From NCBI GenBank assembly GCA_016342745.1, contig JAEINT010000023.1, forward strand, positions 1 to 64,000: DNA of 64,000 nt. Reading direction: 5' to 3'. This document shows, one piece after another, positions 58,501 through 64,000 of this stretch. The translations under genes and the position numbers were made by a program. Below the pieces are notes generated by a model. It was not told the DNA's origin. It searched no databases and worked only from the letters and a program-made list of their open reading frames with translations. Position 1 is the stretch's first letter. Every line of letters begins with the position of its first letter. The stretch is from Labilibaculum sp. (GTDB lineage: Bacteria; Bacteroidota; Bacteroidia; Bacteroidales; Marinifilaceae).

Positions 58501-58831
58501 ATTCATTAGTTGAATGGTAAGTTAAACGCTTGGCTGCTCCACCATTTGCATTAATCACAAAGATGTCGAAGTTTCCATATCGCTCCGATGCAAAAGCAAT
58601 TTTGCTTCCATCGTGACTCCAAACTGGCATAAAATCGTGTGCTTTATGAAAGGTAAGTGGGCGCGCTTCGCCTCCTTTTGACGCTACCAAATATAGATCT
58701 CCCTTGTTGGCAAATACAATCTGTTCTCCATTCGGAGAAATTGCTGCATAACGTATCCATTCAGCATTACCGATAGCCGAAACGAATCCGCTCAATAATA
58801 CAGCGAATAGTAAAATAAAAGTTCTTTTCAT
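55562..58831 (-). CDS. Tricorn-like S41 peptidase with PD40 propeller
   Basis: The protein is 1089 residues with a signal peptide (LLSGFVSAIG). Residues about 25-560 form PD40/WD40-like propellers (AISPNGEQIVFANKGDLY, VWSHDGSKIAFASERYGNFD, FSPDGKSILYASERN). A highly charged Lys/Glu stretch spans about 560-605. Then come a second propeller-like part, tricorn core C1, a PDZ domain (about 840-905, GIFIDYSYKGEGIKIDEIMK), and the S41 catalytic core with nucleophile S995 (ANYSDGH). Tricorn-type proteases cut short peptides made by other proteases. Here it is exported. Single gene. Confidence 0.93.
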   Translation of the reverse strand: MKRTFILLFAVLLSGFVSAIGNAEWIRYAAISPNGEQIVFANKGDLYLVASKGGEARPLTFHKAHDFMPVWSHDGSKIAFASERYGNFDIFVINANGGAAKRLTYHSTNEYPYSFSNDDKNVIFGAQRLDAASHRQYPTRSQPELYQVAANGGRVDQIWTIPAEDIQVSKDGNQMIYHDKKGGENEFRKHHTSAITRDIWKYDKKANKHTMITSFNGEDRNPVYSTDEKSIYYLSEESGCFNVHKLALDNPANKEQITDFRMHPVRYLSMANNGSLCYTHNGELFTMTDGNQKKVNVKINTEEKNNNEQIISVRGNVKEMAVSPDGKEIAYTARGEVFVSSVEAKMTKRITTTPAEERFVSFSPDGKSILYASERNAKWGIYQSKKVSDTEPYFYASTLLKEEPVIVNENENYQPKFSPDGKEIAFIENKRSLKIYNIESKKIRTIMNGDQLFYMGDGDQYFSWSPDSKWLLVEYSPVLANSEVVLISADGKQEMINLTESGYGDASPIWVNGGKQMLWFSDRHGLRSYANSGSRQMDVYTMFFTKDSWDRFSMSKDDYALLKEIEKKEKEAKEKAKKEAEKKVDKDKKKSKKKDDAKKDEVKKDSTLTFDWEGLKDRKKRLTLHSSKLGDAVLSKDGETLYYLAKFEKGYNLWSTTLRTKETKMLIKLGAKSGSLIWDKKMKNLFLLADGSMSKVDLAAKSTKPVSISGEMTLDVTAERQQMFDHVWRRNKSMFYISDYHGAPWDDLRANYEPKLKSIGNDFEFSQLLSEMLGELNVSHCGARYYGGMSNGDKTASLGIFIDYSYKGEGIKIDEIMKGGPLDKQSLKVSKGMIINQIDGIKIGKHVDFAKFMNRKAGKFTALHIFDPATKKSQNITVKPISSSFSLQYKRWVKKNEEEVEKLSGGKLAYVHIPGMNDGAYRNTYEKVMGKYYDRDGIIIDTRFNGGGDLVGDITMFLTGETFMEYAIEDRTIGYEPGYRWTKPSVAMINEANYSDGHCFSCGYQDLGIGKLVGMPVPGTCSFAGWEMLQNGKVLWGSIPVSAKNKAGEWLENNETVPEVQVKNMPGKIDNGEDQQLEAAVKALQEACK

Positions 58832-59093
58832 TAGTGTGTGTGTGTCTTGTTAAAAAATACAGACAATAGAGTGATTTGTTAAATTCTAGTGCCTGAGGAT
58901 AAAATTAGATAAAAATTTAAACCTAATGTTTTAAAGGCACAATTAATCGGGCTTTCTTTGATGTGTTATTGAATTTTGGTGTGGAAATTCAGCTTATAAA
59001 GCTATAAAAATTTCAAGAAGTATAAGCACAAATGTAAAATAAGAATATCACGAAATACCTTTTTGGAAATTCGTTGGACAATACAAAAAGCTT
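58832..59093. other. Intergenic region upstream of the tricorn-like gene
   Basis: AT-rich with no coding frame. A (GT)n microsatellite-like run (about 58833-58842) precedes the start codon. No exact TAnnTTTG element was found. It grades into the repeat region at 59.1 kb. Confidence 0.4.
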
Positions 59094-59168
59094 TACCACA
59101 GAGAAAATAAACTGAACAATCCATTAAAAATAATCACCACAGAGAGCACTGAGCTACACAGAGAAAAA
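59094..59168. repeat. CACAGAG-type interspersed repeat
   Basis: The core ACCACAGAG..CACTGAG..ACACAGAG followed by an A run is one of several copies. Others begin near 59392, 59771, 59886, 63820 and 63931. Copies are often preceded by a CACGATCCATTAAAA-like block. Non-coding; reverse-complement reading gives only spurious frames. Confidence 0.8.
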
Positions 59169-59306
59169 AAACACGCTAAGAAAATCAGAATCCGCAGGAT
59201 TCAAATGTTTATAGGACGAATAATACAATATGAACATATGACCCCGATGGGGTCAAATATCCTCTTTCCCACCAAATGCTATAAACATCAAATCCCTCTG
59301 GGATTA
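59121..59306. repeat. Composite REP-like element, copy A
   Basis: The element contains a CACAGAG repeat and then three 6-3-6 hairpins: GAATCC-gca-GGATTC, GACCCC-gat-GGGGTC and AATCCC-tct-GGGATT. The outer two hairpins are flanked by TGTTTATAG and CTATAAACA, so the element is itself a large inverted repeat around the central hairpin. From about 59157 to 59306 it is identical to copy B, 751 bp further on. Confidence 0.85.
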
Positions 59307-59330
59307 CCATAAAGGACAAAGAAAATAGTT

Positions 59331-59441
59331 AACCACCAAGGCAAACAAAGTACAGCACGAAGAACACAAAGAAAATAAACTGCACGATCCATTAAAAACA
59401 TTTACCACAGAGAACACCGAGTAACACAGAGAAAAAAAAAG
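59331..59441. repeat. CACAGAG-type tandem repeat unit
   Basis: Two sub-blocks follow one another: ACCACCAAGGCAAACAAAG...CACAAAG, then CACGATCCATTAAAA...CCACAGAG...ACACAGAG plus an A run. The same order recurs at 63799-63965 with a period of about 111 bp. Confidence 0.75.
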
Positions 59442-59454
59442 CTGTACTAAGATC

Positions 59455-59765
59455 CGCATTAGAAAAAATTGCGTTAAGAAAATCAGAATAATGGAGCGTT
59501 AAAAAACTGGCATGTTTGAGGAACGTTAGACATGAATCCCGATTTTTCGGGACCAGCGAAGCTGGGTGGCTAAAAGAACGAGTTCCAGGTTTTAGCGAAA
59601 TGATCTGATTTTTAGTGATTTTTTCTACCGCGGTAGATTTTTGTTTACTTTTCATCAATGTACCGAACAAAGTGAGATCATGAATGCCCGTGAAAATTAT
59701 GAATGAATCAAAAGTAAAAGTCCGTCCGACTTGAGGACAAAAATAAAAGGTAATACTGCAAAGCA
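59455..59765. repeat. Unclassified intergenic element with a perfect palindrome
   Basis: This sequence differs from its CACAGAG surroundings. It holds CCCGA-tttt-CGGG (about 59542-59554) and the 14-base palindrome TCTACCGCGGTAGA (59624-59637). A minus-strand open frame (59392-59883) crosses it but runs straight through the flanking repeats and is not a gene. It looks like a fossil or mobile non-coding element; the family was not recognised. Confidence 0.4.
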
Positions 59766-59770
59766 ATACA

Positions 59771-59920
59771 TTCACCACAGAGGGCACTGAGGAACACAGA
59801 GAAAAAAAAATTAACCACAAAGGAAAATGAAGTACATCACGAAGTAACTCAAAGGGAATAATTGCACGACCCATTAAAAACATTTACCACAGAGAAGCAC
59901 TGAGTTACACAGAGAAAAAA
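59771..59920. repeat. CACAGAG-type tandem repeat unit
   Basis: Order: CACAGAG block, AACCACAAAGG...AACTCAAAG block, CACGACCCATTAAAA, then another CACAGAG block that runs into composite copy B. Confidence 0.75.
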
Positions 59921-60057
59921 AACACGCTAAGAAAATCAGAATCCGCAGGATTCAAATGTTTATAGGACGAATAATACAATATGAACATATGACCCCGATG
60001 GGGTCAAATATCCTCTTTCCCACCAAATGCTATAAACATCAAATCCCTCTGGGATTA
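59870..60057. repeat. Composite REP-like element, copy B
   Basis: Same structure as copy A (three 6-3-6 hairpins and the TGTTTATAG/CTATAAACA arms). It is identical for about 150 bp (59908-60057) with a few changes upstream. It ends about 35 bp from the stop of the C45-family gene, so it forms that gene's downstream region. Confidence 0.85.
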
Positions 60058-60091
60058 GCAAAAATCAAAGACAAATTTCTTTTGATTTCCT

Positions 60092-61879
60092 TTAATGGTA
60101 TTTGGCTACAATTTCATCAATTTTAGATAGGTCTTTTTTGATCCATTCTGCCATAAAGTATTTATTAGCTTCCTCCGTCATCTCCTTAGCCAACTGTTTA
60201 ATTCTGTCTATATTTTTTTGATTTGGAATTTGTGCCTGCAATTTATCGTATGCAATTACTAATTCTTTTTTTGCATAAAACTGATCTGCTGGATTTGCAA
60301 TGGCAACTTTTAGCATCTCATCAATTGTGATGATCACAGCTTTATAATCTTTGAAATGATTTAGAACAGCAACTTTACTAGTATAAGCTGAATTATACTT
60401 TGGTCTGTTTTTAATGTATTTATTGGCAAACTCTACGGCTTTTTCTTGATTTCCTATATTCGCATAACAGTTGCCAATCAATCTATTTTTAAAGGCAGGT
60501 TCAAGTCTCGATTTTTCACAATATTCTATTATAGACTCATAATCCTCGTTCTCAAATTTCTTTTTACCGCCAAGATGCTCACGAGACCATTTCTTATACG
60601 CCAACTTGCTATTTAAATCATTTAGAGTTTGGTTGGCTTTCGCTTCTTTAAAAACAGAAACCTTTTCACTTGCAATATCATATTCTAAAAACTGTCCTAA
60701 TCCAGCTAATCTTTCAGCATATGAGAAATATATTTTATTGTTCGTGTTATCCATAATGCAGCTCTTAACAGTCATGTCATTATTTATGCCAATGTAATAT
60801 GGATCATGCTCTAGATGATAGTATTCGGTACAAGAGACCATTTTGTACGCCTTCTCAACTAAATTAGTATCACTGATCTTATGATTGAGCTCTTTCAATT
60901 TATCTTCTCTAGCGATATTCCAATCTTTGTGCTCACTAATAGAACTATATTCAAATCGTCCTTCATCAGATAATGACAGGTTGGTAACCGCTATCATATT
61001 GTCTTTCATATCATTTTTAATCATCCTACCGCGTGACAATTCATAAACAGCTGCCAAATGATCTTTTTTACTCCCTACTGTAATGAACCAGCCATGAGTA
61101 CTATAAGTTTTAAATAGTTCATCCACTTCAGATAATTCGTCGGCATTCTCCATTACCTGTCTTAATTTATAAGGCATAGGCATATCGATGCTGTAATCAC
61201 TTCCTTTTTTTCCATCTGGAACGGAGCTATAATTGCTATTAATTGACATACTCAATCCTTTATGGTTCATACCTGTGTAGGCTGCAGGATAACTTACAAA
61301 GGACAATATTGTAGTTGGCATTTTTCCTTTACGGTGATAATTTACAATCAGTGGGTAATGAGTAAATATTTCGATATTCGGCCAATCTAAATTGCGTCCA
61401 TGAACAATTCCCTCATCATTTTTTAGAACGAATGAGGTACAGCTAATATTAAAAAACAATTGAGGAAAATAAGCCATGGTTTTTACCTCTCTTAAATTCA
61501 AGTCGCAACCTTCCGCCATTCCTTCCAGTTCCTCAATAAATTCATTTGGCATTCTTTTTTCTATCTTCCTAATCTTGGATTTCAACACTTTATTCGCAAT
61601 CCATTTTTTCAGGAAGAACTTACCCACAAAAGAATCAATAATGCTATCTACTTTTACATCTAAATCTAGAATTTGATCATTCATCAGGACGCCATACTGC
61701 AAACCCATTTCGAACGACTCCCCCTTAACAGTTAAAAAAGGAACACCCTCCTTAACAAACACACTACCTTCATGAAAGGTTCTTACACCATTGTTCTCCT
61801 CATATTTATACTCTTGCGAAAAAACAAGTCCGGAATAAAAAACACAAATAAGAAGTAAGAGTAATTGCTTTATTTTCAT
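60092..61879 (-). CDS. C45-family autoproteolytic acyltransferase/hydrolase with TPR tail
   Basis: The protein is 595 residues from the ATG at 61879 (signal peptide ending GLVFSQ); a GTG at 61918 extends the frame. The Ntn-hydrolase nucleophile is C147 in NISCTSFVLKN, preceded by a propeptide and followed by GIVHGRNLDWP and SYPAAYTGMNHKGLSMSIN. These are typical of acyl-CoA:6-aminopenicillanate acyltransferase and related choloylglycine-hydrolase-like amidases. Cleavage before C147 would activate it. The C-terminal ~150 residues are TPR-like (NCYANIGNQEKAVEFANKYI). Natural substrates may be N-acyl amides or peptides. It is exported, single gene, flanked by repeats. Confidence 0.88.
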   Translation of the reverse strand: MKIKQLLLLLICVFYSGLVFSQEYKYEENNGVRTFHEGSVFVKEGVPFLTVKGESFEMGLQYGVLMNDQILDLDVKVDSIIDSFVGKFFLKKWIANKVLKSKIRKIEKRMPNEFIEELEGMAEGCDLNLREVKTMAYFPQLFFNISCTSFVLKNDEGIVHGRNLDWPNIEIFTHYPLIVNYHRKGKMPTTILSFVSYPAAYTGMNHKGLSMSINSNYSSVPDGKKGSDYSIDMPMPYKLRQVMENADELSEVDELFKTYSTHGWFITVGSKKDHLAAVYELSRGRMIKNDMKDNMIAVTNLSLSDEGRFEYSSISEHKDWNIAREDKLKELNHKISDTNLVEKAYKMVSCTEYYHLEHDPYYIGINNDMTVKSCIMDNTNNKIYFSYAERLAGLGQFLEYDIASEKVSVFKEAKANQTLNDLNSKLAYKKWSREHLGGKKKFENEDYESIIEYCEKSRLEPAFKNRLIGNCYANIGNQEKAVEFANKYIKNRPKYNSAYTSKVAVLNHFKDYKAVIITIDEMLKVAIANPADQFYAKKELVIAYDKLQAQIPNQKNIDRIKQLAKEMTEEANKYFMAEWIKKDLSKIDEIVAKYH

Positions 61880-62117
61880 GGCAGTTAAAATGATATTGAA
61901 TGAATAGTAAAAAAACACAATAGCTAGTAAAAATCACATGTTTTCAAATCGATTTCATTGTAAATTTCTAAGATTGAAAACATACATAATAAACCTAAGG
62001 TGTAAATGTACATAATTTTATCCCTGAAGACGAAAACCCAATGATTTTATAATAAAAGGCAACAAAATCTCCCCTTTATTAAGCCGTATTTATCGGCGCA
62101 TGTACACAGGGCATTTC

Positions 62118-62125
62118 TATTTTTG
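62118..62125 (+). promoter_or_regulatory. Candidate -7 element of the fucosidase gene
   Basis: TATTTTTG matches TAnnTTTG exactly. It lies 38 bp before the ATG at 62164, but there is no clear -33 TTTG. Confidence 0.4.
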
Positions 62126-62163
62126 TATTACAAAAGCTACACAATTAATAAAAAGAAGATATA

Positions 62164-63690
62164 ATGAGTAAGAAGTTATTTATTGTTGCATTAGTACTGA
62201 TGCTTGTAAGCAATCATAGCATTGGTCAGAAGAAATACAAAGCCGACTGGGAATCTCTAAAAACTTATGAGATACCACAATGGTATAAAGATGCTAAATT
62301 TGGAATTTTCATTCATTGGGGCCCAACAACCGTACCGGCAAACAATGCGGAATGGTACGGATTTCATATGTGGAACGAAGGTGAAGTTGATGCTCTTGGA
62401 AATCCAAGTAAAAAATCTTCGAGTGCCTACAATTTCCACAAGGAAAACTTTGGTGACCCTGCCGAATATGGATACACCAAATTCATTCCAGAATTTAAAG
62501 CTGAAAATTTTGACCCAAAAGAATGGATTGACCTGTTTGTTGAAGCAGGAGCAAAATATGTTGTACCCGTTGGAGAACATTGCGATGGATTTGCCATGTA
62601 CAACTCAAAAATTACACGATGGAACTCGGTAGAAATGGGACCAAAAAAAGATATTGTTGGTGAACTGTTCTCGGAAGCACGAAAACAAGGTTTAAAAGTG
62701 GGTACTTCTTCGCATTATGCTTACGGTTGGCACTGGTGGACTTACAAAGACAAATTCGAAACTACAAATCCTGAACTAAGAGATTTCTATTGGGATGCTC
62801 ACGATCGTTGGGAACCTGCATCAAAAGAATGGGTGAAAAATTGGTACAACCGCACCATGGATATGATGACGCAATACCAACCTGATCTATTATGGTTCGA
62901 CCTTGGATTTTGTGAGCCTGCTTATGAAGATGCCCGCAAAAAAATACTAGCCAATTACTACAATCAAGGTTTGAAAAACGATCAGGAAGTTGTATTGAAC
63001 TACAAAAACATCCAATGGAAACCGGTACCTGATGGTGCTGCAGTATTGGATTTGGAAAGTGGAAAGCTTGACAGAATCCGTAAAGATGTTTGGCAAACAG
63101 ATATGAGCTTAGGCGGCTGGCGTTGGGGATATTGTGAGCCTTATGAAATGCGAGATGCAAGTAATTATATACAAGACCTGATCGATATTGTAAGTAAAAA
63201 TGGCGTTTTGCTACTAAATGTTGCTCCTAACAAACATGGCGTTATTCCTGATGACCAGAAAGCAATTTTAAGAGATATTGGGGGATGGTTAAAAGTAAAT
63301 GGTGAAGGAATCTACGAAAGTGTACCGTTTACCGTTTTTGGACAAGGACCAACTAATGCCGAGATGCGCATTCATGCAAACATACACGAAAAAGGTTTTA
63401 CTTCAGATGATTTCCGTTATACCCAAAACGAACAGAATATCTACGCTTTTTGGATGAAAGCAGACGATAGAAAAGTAATTTCCTTGGATGCATTTGGTTC
63501 TGAAAATCGAATCATTAATGATGCCATTAGCAAGGTAAGTCTGTTAGGATACGATTCCGAAATAACTTGGATTCAACAGAAAAATGAGTTGGTTATTCAA
63601 CTACCTGCAAATTTTTCATCTAAAAACCCTCCTTGTTTAAAAATAGAACTGGAAGCAATGCCAAGTGATATTTTTAATACCAAAAAATAA
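62164..63690 (+). CDS. Alpha-L-fucosidase (GH29)
   Basis: The protein is 508 residues with a signal peptide (LVSNHSIGQ). It has GH29 motifs KFGIFIHWGPTTVPA and WYGFHMW near the N-terminus, HCDGFAMYNS (139-148), YAYGWHWW, and the nucleophile D246 in PDLLWFDLGF. The NGVLLLNVAPNKHGVIPD loop near residue 355 closes the barrel, and a C-terminal beta-sandwich (about 400-508) follows. It removes alpha-linked L-fucose from glycans such as algal fucans or mucins. An AAGAAG purine run lies 7 bp before the ATG. No SusC/SusD pair lies in the window, so it is not in a classical utilisation locus here. Confidence 0.95.
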   Translation: MSKKLFIVALVLMLVSNHSIGQKKYKADWESLKTYEIPQWYKDAKFGIFIHWGPTTVPANNAEWYGFHMWNEGEVDALGNPSKKSSSAYNFHKENFGDPAEYGYTKFIPEFKAENFDPKEWIDLFVEAGAKYVVPVGEHCDGFAMYNSKITRWNSVEMGPKKDIVGELFSEARKQGLKVGTSSHYAYGWHWWTYKDKFETTNPELRDFYWDAHDRWEPASKEWVKNWYNRTMDMMTQYQPDLLWFDLGFCEPAYEDARKKILANYYNQGLKNDQEVVLNYKNIQWKPVPDGAAVLDLESGKLDRIRKDVWQTDMSLGGWRWGYCEPYEMRDASNYIQDLIDIVSKNGVLLLNVAPNKHGVIPDDQKAILRDIGGWLKVNGEGIYESVPFTVFGQGPTNAEMRIHANIHEKGFTSDDFRYTQNEQNIYAFWMKADDRKVISLDAFGSENRIINDAISKVSLLGYDSEITWIQQKNELVIQLPANFSSKNPPCLKIELEAMPSDIFNTKK

Positions 63691-63725
63691 GAAACGAGGA
63701 ACTAAATTCCCAAAACAATGTAACT

Positions 63726-63764
63726 AATAAGCTCAGATTAAAAATCTGAGCTTATTTTGTTTTA
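63726..63764 (+). terminator. Intrinsic terminator of the fucosidase gene
   Basis: A 14-bp perfect stem (63726-63739 with 63743-63756) has a 3-base loop. A T-rich tail (TTTTGTTTT) follows. It lies 36 bp after the stop. Confidence 0.9.
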
Positions 63765-63798
63765 AAATCTCAACTTTCTTTATGGGAAACTGAGATTA

Positions 63799-64000
63799 CA
63801 CGATCCATTAAAAGCATTCACCACAGAGAGCACCGAGGAACACAGAGAAAAAAGATTTAACCACCAAGGCAAACAAAGTACAGCACAAAGAGCACAAAGA
63901 GAATTATTACACGATCCATTAAAACAATCACCACAAAGGAACACCGAGTTACGCAGAGAAAAAAATACGTTGAAAAATCAGAATCCGTAGGATTCAAATG
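63799..64000. repeat. CACAGAG tandem repeats and partial composite element, copy C
   Basis: CACGATCCATTAAAA starts at 63799 and 63910 (period 111 bp). Each copy leads into a CACAGAG-type block, with an ACCACCAAGGCAAACAAAG block between. The last bases are AATCAGAATCC-gta-GGATTCAAATG, the first hairpin of the composite element seen at 59.2 and 59.95 kb. The element is therefore cut by the window edge. Confidence 0.8.

Noticed and set aside
59392-59883. Minus-strand 163-codon open frame
   Set aside because: It runs through CACAGAG repeats and the palindrome element. Its translation is the low-information product of these repeats, with no domain, and its ends coincide with repeat copies.
59094-60057. 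Possible CRISPR array
   Set aside because: Repeats are long, imperfect and mosaic with unequal spacing. There are no uniform spacers, and no cas gene is in the window.
62164-64000. Polysaccharide utilisation locus around the fucosidase
   Set aside because: No SusC/SusD pair, sulfatase or other glycoside hydrolase lies beside it within the window. The repeat array isolates it.

Overview
The window is about 64 kb of AT-rich chromosome from a member of the Bacteroidota, probably a marine or gut-type, facultatively anaerobic Bacteroidales/Marinilabiliales relative. That placement is an inference. It rests on the short 286-residue primary sigma factor, type IX secretion (PorP/SprF, PorE-like) genes, TAnnTTTG-type promoters, LytS/LytTR sensor pairs, TonB-receptor-like barrels, an oxygen-sensitive hybrid-cluster protein and a GH29 fucosidase. 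No tRNA, rRNA, CRISPR array, prophage or intact insertion sequence was recognised.

Layout. 1-6145 (minus): a type IX secretion-linked operon made of a PorP/SprF protein, a PorE-like TPR/propeller/OmpA lipid-anchor-type protein and the first 1098 codons of a very large secreted protein with four 121-residue repeats and cadherin-like domains. 6806-9890 (minus): a TPR histidine kinase and LytTR regulator, with the decayed 3' end of a second kinase copy just upstream. 10177-14156 (minus): a PepSY-type membrane protein, hydroxylamine reductase (hcp) with a likely CRP/FNR-family operator, and a small LTxxQ-type periplasmic protein. 14448-18241 (plus): HAD phosphatase, exonuclease/endonuclease/phosphatase lipoprotein, uvrB. 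18296-20713 (minus): primary sigma factor and HtrA protease. 20985-24604 (plus): dapF and a dCache/PAS hybrid kinase. 24601-33182 (minus): LOG protein, gyrB, a small secreted unknown, and a two-gene outer-membrane unit (plugless barrel plus 1061-residue TPR protein). 33443-34899 (plus): FtsE-like ATPase and rhomboid protease. 35171-38369 (minus): M48 lipoprotein protease and a DUF255/YyaL thioredoxin-fold protein. 38691-39590: polysaccharide deacetylase.

39641-49875 is a signalling and export island. It holds an ABC permease fused to an M1 aminopeptidase with its ATPase, two LytS/LytTR pairs, an orphan ExbB-like protein and an esterase. 50093-55503 (plus) is the most coherent metabolic unit: lipocalin, DUF2177, a DAK2-DegV fusion resembling a one-piece fatty-acid kinase (FakA+FakB), DUF1295, a membrane-anchored peroxiredoxin, PlsY and an SRPBCC protein. 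The fused kinase and PlsY would together convert free fatty acid to acyl-phosphate and then to lysophosphatidic acid. 55562-63690 holds a tricorn-like S41 protease, a C45 acyltransferase with TPRs and a GH29 fucosidase. These are separated by 1.2 kb of interspersed repeats (59.1-60.06 kb), which reappear at the right end of the window.

Most transcription units end in clear stem-loop terminators, and these define the operons well. Shine-Dalgarno sequences are weak or absent, as usual for this phylum, so starts were chosen on ATG usage, signal peptides and family alignment.
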